Shown: piece by piece, positions 9,393 to 17,014 of the stretch
Numbering within the stretch: position 1 is the first letter of the stretch
Layout: the number at the start of each line of letters is the position of its first letter
Assembly: GCF_016427605.1 (NCBI RefSeq)
Contig: NZ_JAELXQ010000011.1
Span: 57,464 to 121,463, forward strand
Length of the DNA stretch: 64,000 bases
Reading direction: 5' to 3'
Source of the DNA: Ochrobactrum sp. Q0168
Lineage (GTDB): Bacteria; Pseudomonadota; Alphaproteobacteria; Rhizobiales; Rhizobiaceae
Notes under the pieces: model-generated
Seen by the model: the letters and a program-made list of their open reading frames with translations, nothing else
What the model was told of the DNA's origin: nothing
Database searches by the model: none
Made by a program: the position numbers and the translations under genes

Positions 9393-10016
9393 ATGCAATT
9401 CACCGACGCTGATCGCGACGCCTTTTTCGAGCTTCTGAAATGGCGGCGGGATGTTCGTCATTTTCGCAGCGAGCCGATAGACGAAGCCATGGTTCAAACG
9501 CTGCGGCAGGCGATGGATTATGCGCCCTCTGTCGGCAATGCGCGGCCCTGGCGCGTCTTCGCCGTGGAAAGCCTTGGGAAGCGTCAGGCGGTCCACGATG
9601 CCTTCAGGCAGGCCAACCGCAAAGCGGCGCAGATTTATGATGGTGCGCGCGCCGAGGCCTATCGCGACCTGAAACTGGAGGGGCTTGCCGTCGCCCCGTT
9701 GCAGCTTGCCATTTTCACGGAAACGGATCCGGCGGAAGGGCACGGCCTCGGGCGACAGTCGATGGCTTCCACGCTGGAGCAAAGCACGGCGATGGCCGTG
9801 CAAAACCTCAACCTCGCCGCCCGGTCGCTGGGCCTTGGCGTTGGTATGGTGTCGATACTCGATCCGCTGGCCATGGAACGGCTTTTCGACGTGCCGGCAA
9901 ACTGGCGTTTCAGCCTTTATCTGTGCGTCGGCTGGCCGAGCTTCACCGACGACACGCCGCTGCTGCACAAATGCGGCTGGCAGGAAAACAGCAGGACCGA
10001 CTGGCGCTCCTGCTGA
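9393..10016 (+). CDS. bluB: 5,6-dimethylbenzimidazole synthase BluB-like flavoprotein
   Basis: BluB is a nitroreductase-fold enzyme that breaks down its own reduced FMN with oxygen to give 5,6-dimethylbenzimidazole, the lower ligand of cobalamin. The 207-residue protein has the family segments KWRRDVRHF, APSVGNARPWR, YRDLKLEGLAVAPL and AVQNLNLAARSLGLGVGMVS; the DLKLEG-APL and GLGVG-VSI pattern fits BluB better than general nitroreductases. The start at 9393 has AGGAAG upstream. It stands alone; no other cobalamin gene is nearby, although QueG in this window uses cobalamin. Confidence 0.85.
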   Translation: MQFTDADRDAFFELLKWRRDVRHFRSEPIDEAMVQTLRQAMDYAPSVGNARPWRVFAVESLGKRQAVHDAFRQANRKAAQIYDGARAEAYRDLKLEGLAVAPLQLAIFTETDPAEGHGLGRQSMASTLEQSTAMAVQNLNLAARSLGLGVGMVSILDPLAMERLFDVPANWRFSLYLCVGWPSFTDDTPLLHKCGWQENSRTDWRSC

Positions 10017-10022
10017 TTCAAT

Positions 10023-10337
10023 TTACGAACAGAAGCCCGACCCCAGCCAAGTTTCTCCGTTCGTGTAATACATGTTGAGGACTTCCCGCTCTGCAAAAAC
10101 GCTGGGCGGCCCCTTGTCATTCAGCAAGGCAAACAGCGTTTCCTCGGTGAACGGAACGCTGACCCGCTCAAGGTAAAGCACCGTAGGACATCGTATAGGA
10201 CGGGGCCAGAAGACGAGCTGTTCTTCGGCTTCTTTCAGTGTCCTCTGTATTGCAGCTTCGGCGTCTGCCAAGTCCACAAAGAACACGTCATCCCATTCCG
10301 TCATCTTGTCATCGGTGATTGCATAATAACTGAGCAT
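10023..10337 (-). CDS. hypothetical protein downstream of three C4-like RNA units
   Basis: This frame of about 104 residues begins MLSYYAITDDKMTEWDD. It has a protein-like composition with no signal peptide or membrane segment, and I do not recognise the family. Upstream ATG/GTG starts would add up to 30 residues that run into repeated leader DNA, so I prefer the ATG at 10337. It ends 7 bases from the convergent bluB stop. Reading leftwards, it is the first intact gene after the three repeated structured units at 10411-11015. That arrangement recalls a gene placed behind C4-type leader RNAs. Confidence 0.55.
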   Translation of the reverse strand: MLSYYAITDDKMTEWDDVFFVDLADAEAAIQRTLKEAEEQLVFWPRPIRCPTVLYLERVSVPFTEETLFALLNDKGPPSVFAEREVLNMYYTNGETWLGSGFCS

Positions 10338-10410
10338 TTTCGTCACGATCAGTCTCCACCCCGGTGCACTCTCGCGGTACGCCCCCGCGTTGTGCCCTTC
10401 GATCTCTGGT

Positions 10411-10493
10411 GATCGGGGTGTTCGCAACCGTATTTCGACGGCCCTGCGCCTTTAGCTCGGGTGAACCTGTACATAGCAACAGGCACCCCGATC
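10411..10493 (-). ncRNA. C4/CI-like antisense RNA element, unit 1
   Basis: The ends are a perfect 10-bp inverted repeat (GATCGGGGTG / CACCCCGATC). Inside lie two hairpins: CCGT-ATTTCG-ACGG and CCTGT...ACAGG (10466-10470 with 10479-10483). On the minus strand the order GGGGTGCCTGT, GCTAAAGGCGCAGGGCCGT and GGTTGCGAACACCCC recalls the C4 antisense RNA of phages P1/P7 and the CI RNA of P4. Units 2 and 3 repeat the fold with changed bases. The family assignment is from memory of the motif. Confidence 0.55.
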
Positions 10494-10793
10494 ATAAAGA
10501 ACGAAGGTTCGGTACCTTTCGGCGATACCAGCCACGAAATCGAGGTTGCGAAGCCCCAGACCGCCGCGTAGCGGTCCACCCTTAGGCGTAGAGGATTTTT
10601 GACAGCTTGTCACACGCAAAATCTGCCAAGCGACAGGCTTCTGCCGGATGATCCCAACGCACTGTCAAACAAGCGAAATCGATGGCTGGCTAATCGCAGC
10701 GACCATACGATATCTCTGTTTTAGAATGAAGTAATATTAAGCGGCAGTTTTGCGCGGGAAGCACGCACGCTGAGCCTGCGCGTGAACCTTGGT

Positions 10794-10880
10794 GACCGGG
10801 GAGTTGGAAAAGCCGTTCAAGACGGCCCCTGCGGCCTTTGGTTCTTCGAACCTGTTGTATACGCCACAGGCTCCCCGACC
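10794..10880 (-). ncRNA. C4/CI-like antisense RNA element, unit 2
   Basis: It has the same plan as unit 1: near-inverted ends GACCGGGGAG and CTCCCCGACC, an inner hairpin GCCGT-TCAAG-ACGGC, and CCTGT...ACAGG near the right end. The sequence is diverged, yet the pairing is kept and the GCCGT/ACGGC stem is one pair longer. Flanking DNA also matches unit 1 (CATACAGAAC, then a GGACCGC-containing block). Confidence 0.5.
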
Positions 10881-10929
10881 ATACAGAACAGTGGACCACC
10901 GCGTGGCGGTCCACTTCATGATCCTTGGC

Positions 10930-11015
10930 GGTCAGGGCGTTCGTAACCGTGTAGTGACGGCCTCACGACCTTTAGCTCCTGAGAAGCCTGAACATTCGTC
11001 GTGGGCACCCTGACC
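10930..11015 (-). ncRNA. C4/CI-like antisense RNA element, unit 3
   Basis: The ends are a perfect 8-bp inverted repeat (GGTCAGGG / CCCTGACC), different bases from unit 1 but the same pairing. The hairpin CCGT-GTAGTG-ACGG and the CCTTTAGCTC block are kept. The third hairpin (GCCTG...GGGC) is weaker than in units 1 and 2. Confidence 0.5.
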
Positions 11016-11183
11016 ATAAAGAGCGAAGGACCGCCGCAAAGCAGCCCCCTGCAATTGGTAATCCTGCTCAGTTGATTTGTCTCGCGGAGATTGCCGTGCG
11101 ACCGGCAATCCTGCCAACGGCCTTTACTCTGCCCTGTGCGAACTATATCCAAAGACTAAGCAATTCTGTTGGAGCAAGTGTCG

Positions 11184-12878
11184 ATGCGCGCCTTTGTCCT
11201 CGCCCTCTTTCGCGCCACCAGTTCCTTCAGCGCCACGGGACTGGCGTTCGGCACGTTATTCTTTGCAGCCGCGCTGACGCCGAGCCTCATTCCCCGAACC
11301 TATGTCATTCAGGGCGCGCTGTGCGGGCTGGTCTTCGCAATCGGCTATGGCATCGGCGTGCTTTTCGGCGCGCTGTGGCGCTATCTCGAACTGCCGGAGA
11401 TCAAGGGCCGCAAGCGCGCGCTCCTGAAGATCGGCGTCGGCATTGTCTGCCTTGCCGTGGCGCTGATCGCGCTTCGCTCATCCGCTGGCTGGCAAAATTC
11501 GATCCGCACGGCCATGGATATGCCGCCGGTGCCCTCCGCCTATCCCGCAACCCTGACCGCGATTGCCATTGCCGTCTTTCTGGTGCTGCTGGTCATTGCC
11601 CGCATTCTCATTCGCATTGGGCGCTATTTCTCGTCGAAGATGCGCCGCATCATGCCAAGGCGCGTTGCAAACGTCATTGCGGCCTCGGTGACGGCTTTTC
11701 TGATCTGGACCGTCGCCAACGGCGTGCTGATCAATACGGCGTTCAAATCGCTCGATGCGTCCTTCAAGCGCTATGACGCCCTGATGGAGCCAGACCGCGT
11801 GCAACCCTCCTCCGCCGGCAAGACAGGCAGCGCCGCCTCGCTGATCCGCTGGGAGGATCTTGGCCGCGCCGGTCGCGAATATATCGCCTCTGCGCCGACC
11901 GCCGCCGAGATTTCCGCCTTTACCGGGCGCGCGGCCATGGACCCGATCCGCGTTTATGCCGGGCTCAATGTCAGCCGCACGCCAGAGGAAAGGGCCAGAC
12001 AGGCGCTGGAGGAACTGAAGCGGCAAGGCGGGTTCGACCGGTCTGCGCTGGTGATCATCGTGCCGACCGGTACGGGCTGGGTCGATCCCTCAGCCATGAT
12101 CGGACTGGAATATCTGCGCGAGGGCGACGTGGCCAGCATCGCCGTGCAATATTCCTATCTGAACAGCCCGCTATCGCTGCTGTTCCAGCCGGAATATGGC
12201 GCGGAGTCGGCGCGCGCGCTATTCGAAACGGTCTATGATTACTGGAAAAGCCTGCCCGTCGACAAACGACCGAAGATTTATCTGCATGGTCTCAGCCTCG
12301 GCGCTTTCAACTCGCAAAGCTCTGTATCGCTGTTTGAAATACTGGATGCGCCCCTGAACGGCGCCCTGTGGAGCGGCCCGCCCTTCCCCAGCGCGCTGTG
12401 GCGTTCGCTGACGCGCAGCCGCAATGCCGATACGCCGGAATGGCTGCCTGTGGTGCGCGACGGTGCCTTCGTGCGCTTCATGAACCAGAATGGCGAAGCG
12501 CCCGGCAATGGCACCGAATGGGGCGTGATGCGCACGATCTATCTGCAATATGCCAGCGATGCCATCGTGTTCTTCAACAGCAGCATGTTCTATCGCGAGC
12601 CGGACTGGATGAAAGAGCCGCGCGGTCCCGATGTATCAGCCGATTTACGCTGGTATCCGATCGTGACCGCACTGCAACTGGTGGTCGACATGGCATTTGC
12701 CGACAGCGCGCCCATGGGGCATGGACATGTCTATGCCCCGGAGCATTATCTGGAAGCCTGGCGTGACATCACCGGCGCCGAAAACTGGCAGAGCGATGAT
12801 ATCAACCGGCTGAAGCAATATCTGCGTCACAAAGTGGACGAAGGTAATGCCGAAGGGTTCGAGGAACGCGGGGGTTAG
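11184..12878 (+). CDS. membrane-anchored alpha/beta-hydrolase family protein
   Basis: The ~564-residue protein has four or five hydrophobic helices in its first ~190 residues. A soluble C-terminal part follows with the nucleophile elbow LHGLSLGAFNS (G-x-S-x-G) and a DMAFADSAPMGHGHVY segment carrying a candidate catalytic histidine. This two-part layout matches the Abhydrolase_9_N plus Abhydrolase_9 families of Rhizobiales; the substrate is unknown. I chose the ATG at 11184 over a TTG five codons earlier. It appears to be monocistronic, as a palindromic repeat starts at its stop codon. Confidence 0.8.
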   Translation: MRAFVLALFRATSSFSATGLAFGTLFFAAALTPSLIPRTYVIQGALCGLVFAIGYGIGVLFGALWRYLELPEIKGRKRALLKIGVGIVCLAVALIALRSSAGWQNSIRTAMDMPPVPSAYPATLTAIAIAVFLVLLVIARILIRIGRYFSSKMRRIMPRRVANVIAASVTAFLIWTVANGVLINTAFKSLDASFKRYDALMEPDRVQPSSAGKTGSAASLIRWEDLGRAGREYIASAPTAAEISAFTGRAAMDPIRVYAGLNVSRTPEERARQALEELKRQGGFDRSALVIIVPTGTGWVDPSAMIGLEYLREGDVASIAVQYSYLNSPLSLLFQPEYGAESARALFETVYDYWKSLPVDKRPKIYLHGLSLGAFNSQSSVSLFEILDAPLNGALWSGPPFPSALWRSLTRSRNADTPEWLPVVRDGAFVRFMNQNGEAPGNGTEWGVMRTIYLQYASDAIVFFNSSMFYREPDWMKEPRGPDVSADLRWYPIVTALQLVVDMAFADSAPMGHGHVYAPEHYLEAWRDITGAENWQSDDINRLKQYLRHKVDEGNAEGFEERGG

Positions 12879-12979
12879 AGCATTTCCAGCAAAAGTGCGT
12901 AGCGGTTTTGCGTCGGATAATGCGTCAAAACAAATAGATAGAGCGGTTCCAGGATTCCGTACTAAACGGAACTGCTCTA
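12877..12979. repeat. intergenic palindromic repeat, family B, copy 1
   Basis: The element starts in the stop codon of the hydrolase gene: AGAGCATTTCCAGCAAAAGTGCGTAGCG, an ATAATGCGT block, AACAAATAGATAGAGCGGTTCC, then an AACGGAACTGCTCT end. The same blocks recur in reverse order and orientation at 62189-62337, and a degenerate half is at 13631-13688. Confidence 0.75.
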
Positions 12980-13002
12980 CCCCCAAGGAATTTGATCGTA
13001 AC

Positions 13003-13039
13003 GGCTGTTGCAGTCATCTGAAAATCGACTGTAACAGCC
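13003..13039. other. 13-bp stem-loop of unknown role
   Basis: GGCTGTTGCAGTC (13003-13015) pairs with GACTGTAACAGCC (13027-13039) through one G-T pair, with an 11-base loop. A second hairpin (GCGG-CCAA-CCG-TTGG-CCGC, about 13061-13083) follows. No T tract follows the first. They may end transcription of the short leftward gene at 13103. Confidence 0.45.
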
Positions 13040-13102
13040 CGGCTTTGAAAAGAAATAGGCGGCGGGCCAACCGTTGGCCGCCCCTTGAAACAAACTCAAA
13101 TG

Positions 13103-13294
13103 CTATTGAGCGGTTCCGCAATCCGAAAAGGAAAGCGCCCGGTCACGCCATGCGCTGACGGCGGTACCCTGTGTCTGATTTTCGACGACGATGTGATGGC
13201 CTTCATAAATACCGGAAGCAACCCACTGCTTCGCCGCTTTCTGATATACATCGATCGTGATTCCGAGTTGGTCTACCTTGGCTTGTGACAGCAT
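13103..13294 (-). CDS. small hypothetical protein
   Basis: The 63-residue frame starts MLSQAKVDQLGITIDVYQ. The ATG at 13294 is preceded on the minus strand by AGGGA at 5-base spacing. It is soluble, with no recognised domain. The last ~12 residues lie in low-information DNA. Upstream in-frame starts exist, including an ATG four codons earlier. I believe it is a real small gene because of the ribosome-binding site and protein-like composition. Confidence 0.45.
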   Translation of the reverse strand: MLSQAKVDQLGITIDVYQKAAKQWVASGIYEGHHIVVENQTQGTAVSAWRDRALSFSDCGTAQ

Positions 13295-13742
13295 GTATTC
13301 CCTCATGAATGGTGAATATGAAAAGCGAAGGGCGAATATATAATCGATTTGACGACAGGCTGATGTCACATTTTCGCTATCGAGCCATAATTTTCATAAA
13401 ACACAATATTTTGAACAGCTTAAGGACGGATAGGCTCACCTCTGGTAATTGCCTTTTTATTTAAAACAATCAATATTCTTACTTAATTATTTTATATTTC
13501 AGGCTTAATTCAATTTTCTTCTACATCATGTTGAAACATGGAAAACCAAGTAAATTCCGACACCAAGCCTGTCCGATAGCAGCAGGATTTGAACCGTGGG
13601 TGACGCCGGTATTTTCCGCCTTGCAACGGGACGCATTTCCGGCAAAAGTGTAAAATGGTTTTATGTTTGATATGCGTAAAAACAATTAGTTAGCAATAAA
13701 ATTGGTATCGCCCGTCCCGGTAGAATGGTCAAGAGGTTCGCC
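13295..13742. other. AT-rich intergenic region with a degenerate family-B repeat
   Basis: The stretch has no credible gene. From 13380 to 13560 it is markedly AT-rich compared with its neighbours. At 13631-13688 it holds a decayed copy of the family-B repeat (CGCATTTCCGGCAAAAGTG followed by ATATGCGTAAAAACAA). Confidence 0.5.
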
Positions 13743-13907
13743 ATGGAACAGCCCGATTACGACCGCGCATTCGGCGAGATTATCCGGTGGCTGAAGCAGG
13801 AAGGCTTGATCCTGCAAACCGATCTTGAGGGCAATACGGAGCTTTCCACCCGTGCTGAGCGCATCGGCCGCAAAAGGCGGCGCGAAGCGGCGGCGACACA
13901 AGAATAA
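13743..13907 (+). CDS. small hypothetical protein
   Basis: This 54-residue frame starts MEQPDYDRAFGEIIRWLKQEG and ends in a basic tail (RKRRREAAATQE). It is probably one or two helices and is soluble. An in-frame GTG six codons upstream is possible. It lies 27 bases before the YhhN-family gene on the same strand and may be its leader gene. I know no function for it. Confidence 0.5.
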   Translation: MEQPDYDRAFGEIIRWLKQEGLILQTDLEGNTELSTRAERIGRKRRREAAATQE

Positions 13908-13934
13908 ACCGACATCATAAACGGGGGAGTTGAG

Positions 13935-14654
13935 ATGCGGCACAAGGGTCTGCTGGAATTCGGGCGGAATCGGACGCTCTATGGTCTTTTCCTGTTCTGC
14001 GCGGTCTGCGCCATCGCGGGCAGTCTGCTGAGCTTTAATGGCGAGACCTCGTTCTGGCGCTGGTTGCATTATCTCACCAAGCCGACCGCAACGCTGCTTC
14101 TGCTGGCGGCGGTTCTTTGTTCCGGCAAGCCGCGCTCGAAATCCTATGGTCTTGCCGTGGCCTTCGGCCTTGCCTTCGCAGCACTTGGCGATTTCTTCCT
14201 GATGCTGCCGGGTGACTATTTCATGGCCGGGCTGATCTGCTTTCTCATCACCCATTGCGCCTATATTTACGCCCTGTCGGGCCATACCCGCTTTGCGCAG
14301 CACAAAGCTCCCTTCATCGTCTTCGGGCTTGCGGCAATTGCGCTGATCACCGGCCTTTGGACCGCGTTGCCGGGGCCTATGAAAATCCCCGTTATCGTCT
14401 ATGCCGCCGCCCTCGGCATCATGGCCGCGCAGGCTTTCAGCCGGGCAAGCGGCACCGAACCGGAAACGCCGCAACACTACGCCGCCTGGCTCGCGGCATG
14501 GGGCGGTTTGTTTTTCATGGTCAGCGACACGCTACTGGCCTATGACCGTTTCCGCTTCGATATTCCGCTGAGCGGACTATGGGTGCTCGCCACCTATTAT
14601 CTGGCGCAGTTCCTGTTCGCCCGCTCGACGGAGGATTTCACCCATGAGCGATGA
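13935..14654 (+). CDS. YhhN family membrane protein (lysoplasmalogenase-like)
   Basis: The 239-residue protein has about eight hydrophobic helices. It carries the YhhN/TMEM86 patterns KPTATLLLLAAVL, GLAFAALGDFFLMLP and GGLFFMVSDTLLA, whose aspartates (GD and SD) are the conserved putative catalytic residues. Eukaryotic TMEM86 hydrolyses the vinyl-ether bond of lysoplasmalogens; the bacterial role is unproven. It ends inside the start of the aldehyde dehydrogenase gene (11-base overlap). A fatty aldehyde released by the first enzyme could be oxidised by the second, which is inference. Confidence 0.85.
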   Translation: MRHKGLLEFGRNRTLYGLFLFCAVCAIAGSLLSFNGETSFWRWLHYLTKPTATLLLLAAVLCSGKPRSKSYGLAVAFGLAFAALGDFFLMLPGDYFMAGLICFLITHCAYIYALSGHTRFAQHKAPFIVFGLAAIALITGLWTALPGPMKIPVIVYAAALGIMAAQAFSRASGTEPETPQHYAAWLAAWGGLFFMVSDTLLAYDRFRFDIPLSGLWVLATYYLAQFLFARSTEDFTHER

Positions 14655-16032
14655 TCTCGACGCGGTTTTCGCGCGTCTGCGTCAGGCATGGCTGGATCAT
14701 CGCCCGCCCTATGAGCAGCGCATCGATGACCTCAAGCGCCTGCGCGCTGGCCTCGCGGCCCGGCTTGACGACATGGCGAAAGCAATCAGCGCCGATTTTG
14801 GAAACCGCTCCGCCCATGAAACCCTGCTCGGCGAAGCCAGCGTGGTCTTTGCCGAAATCGATGATGCGCTGCACCATCTCAAGCGCTGGATGAAGCCAAA
14901 GCGCCGCAAGGCGGGCTGGAAATTATGGCCAGCGAAAGCCGAAGTCCGCTTCGTGCCGCTGGGCGTCGTGGGCGTCATCGCGCCGTGGAACTATCCGGTC
15001 AATCTGGCGCTCGCACCGCTGGTGGCGGCCATCGCGGCGGGCAATCATGTTCTGATCAAACCGTCCGAACACACGCCACAGACGGCAGCCTTTCTGCAAA
15101 AGCTCATCAGTACGGTCTTTCCGGACAATCGCGTTGCCGTGGTGCAAGGCGATGCAGCGCTTTCCGCCCGCTTTGCCAGCCTGCCTTTCGACCATCTGTT
15201 CTTCACCGGCTCCACCGCCGTCGGGCGCAAGATCATGGCAGCGGCTGCGGCCAATCTGACGCCGGTGACACTGGAACTTGGCGGCAAGTCTCCGGCCATC
15301 GTCAGCGAAAACGCCAATCTGGTGCGCGCTGCGCGTGCCATCGCAAACGGCAAGTTCTTCAATGCCGGACAGACCTGCATTGCGCCGGATTATGTGCTGA
15401 TCCACCACAGCAAACGCGATGAATTCATTGCCCTGCTCAAAGCCGAAATGCAGGCCCGCTTTGGAGGCGCGTCCGCAGATCCAGACCGTACCACCATCAT
15501 CAACGATGCGCAGTTGCAGCGGCTTTCCGGCCTGCTGGCCGATGCGAAGGACAGGAGCGAAGGCATCGTCGAGCTGCTCGCGCCATCCACCGAACCGCGC
15601 CTGATGACGCCGACGCTCATTCTTGAGCCGCACGCGACCAGCGCCATCATGGCCGAGGAGATTTTCGGGCCACTGCTGCCCACCATCAGCTACCGCTCGA
15701 CCGATGACGCCATTGCCCATGTGCTTGGCCATGACCGCCCGCTGGCGCTTTATTGTTTCAGTGAGAATACCGCCGAGATCGAAACCATCCTCGCCCATGT
15801 GGTCGCAGGCGGGGTCTGTATCAATGACACGCTCTATCATTTTGCCTGTACCAGCCTGCCCTTTGGCGGCGTGGGGGCCAGCGGCATGGGCCAGTATCAC
15901 GGCTATGACGGTTTCCTGACCTTTTCCAAGGCCATGCCGATATTGACGAAATATGCGCCTGCCCCAAGCGACCTCATCAAGCCGCCCTATAGCGGCCTGA
16001 CGGATCGGCTGGTTCGTTTCATTGCTCGCTAA
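14644..16032 (+). CDS. aldehyde dehydrogenase, coniferyl/fatty-aldehyde type
   Basis: This 462-residue NAD(P)-dependent aldehyde dehydrogenase is of the shorter class 3-like group with a C-terminal extension. Visible are APWNYPVNLAL, FTGSTAVGRKIM, LELGGKSP and the catalytic cysteine in FNAGQTCIAPDY (about residue 245). The form with PFGGVGASGMGQYHGYDGF near the C-terminus fits coniferyl-aldehyde or long-chain aldehyde dehydrogenases. It overlaps the YhhN gene by 11 bases, so both are probably made together. Confidence 0.88.
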   Translation: MSDDLDAVFARLRQAWLDHRPPYEQRIDDLKRLRAGLAARLDDMAKAISADFGNRSAHETLLGEASVVFAEIDDALHHLKRWMKPKRRKAGWKLWPAKAEVRFVPLGVVGVIAPWNYPVNLALAPLVAAIAAGNHVLIKPSEHTPQTAAFLQKLISTVFPDNRVAVVQGDAALSARFASLPFDHLFFTGSTAVGRKIMAAAAANLTPVTLELGGKSPAIVSENANLVRAARAIANGKFFNAGQTCIAPDYVLIHHSKRDEFIALLKAEMQARFGGASADPDRTTIINDAQLQRLSGLLADAKDRSEGIVELLAPSTEPRLMTPTLILEPHATSAIMAEEIFGPLLPTISYRSTDDAIAHVLGHDRPLALYCFSENTAEIETILAHVVAGGVCINDTLYHFACTSLPFGGVGASGMGQYHGYDGFLTFSKAMPILTKYAPAPSDLIKPPYSGLTDRLVRFIAR

Positions 16033-16144
16033 AAGCCTTCAAACACTCAATTGTGCGTGGCCGCTCTGTACAAATTGCATAGCAAACTACCTATATAGAC
16101 GCGTATAGATTTGAAATATTCATCTTGAACTGACGACCTTACGG

Positions 16145-17014
16145 GTGAAAAGGGTGCAGAAGAAAAAGGAAGCAAACCGGATATCGAAGTCGATCCTGAC
16201 GGCGATCCGCAACAGGCCTGGCTTCAGGCCTCTCAACGCCAATATCACCGGCGGTGATATTGTTATCGCATCCTATAATGTTCACAAATGCATCGGCATC
16301 GACAAGCAGTTCAACCCGCAACGTACCGCAGACGTGATCAGCGAAATCGACGCGGATGTTATAGCGTTGCAGGAAGCCGACAAGCGTTTCGGTGAGCGGT
16401 CTGGGCTACTCGACCTTGGCCTTTTGGAGCGCCGCCACGGCCTTATCCCTGTCCCGATCAATGCTACAATGCCCAAGGGGCACGGCTGGCACGGCAATGT
16501 GCTTTTGTTTCGCGAAGGCATTGTGCGCAATGTGCAGCAGCTGAAACTGCCGGGCGTAGAGCCGCGCGGCGCGCTCGTTGCCGACCTGCAATTTCCCGCC
16601 GGTCCGCTGCGCGTCATTGCCGCGCATCTGGGGCTCCTGAAACGCTCCCGCGAGCAGCAGGCGGAAAGCATCCTCACCGCCTTGCAGGAAGCCGACACGC
16701 TCCCGACGCTGTTGATCGGTGACCTCAATGAATGGCGTATCGGAAAGCGTTCGTCGCTGGCCGCGCTGATGCCGACCTTCAACCATGTGGCAACAGCAGT
16801 GCCGAGTTTTCCATCACGCTTTCCGGTCTTCGCGCTCGACCGCGTAATGGGCGCACCGCATAATCTCGTGACCTCGGTGGAAGTTCACAACACGCCGCTG
16901 GCGCGCATGGCGTCTGACCATCTGCCGATCAAAGCGCATCTTGACCTGAAGACGGCCATCGACCTGTTGCACAATCTCAATCCAGAGATTCCGGAAAGCA
17001 GAACCGGCTCATAG
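16145..17014 (+). CDS. endonuclease/exonuclease/phosphatase family hydrolase
   Basis: The 289-residue protein has the EEP-fold signatures: ASYNVHKCIGI at the start of the domain (about residue 40), ALQEAD with the metal-binding glutamate, LLIGDLNEW, and the C-terminal ASDHLPIKAHL with the catalytic Asp-His pair. The first ~35 residues are basic and may be a tether. The start is a GTG at 16145. Its end overlaps the convergent cardiolipin synthase gene by 6 bases. This pairing is common in Rhizobiales and hints at a phospholipid-linked role. Confidence 0.85.
   Translation: MKRVQKKKEANRISKSILTAIRNRPGFRPLNANITGGDIVIASYNVHKCIGIDKQFNPQRTADVISEIDADVIALQEADKRFGERSGLLDLGLLERRHGLIPVPINATMPKGHGWHGNVLLFREGIVRNVQQLKLPGVEPRGALVADLQFPAGPLRVIAAHLGLLKRSREQQAESILTALQEADTLPTLLIGDLNEWRIGKRSSLAALMPTFNHVATAVPSFPSRFPVFALDRVMGAPHNLVTSVEVHNTPLARMASDHLPIKAHLDLKTAIDLLHNLNPEIPESRTGS

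Noticed and set aside
10349..11152. Three short minus-strand frames as ordinary protein genes
   Set aside because: Each coincides with a structured repeat unit whose base pairing, not its peptide, is kept between copies; better described as RNA elements.
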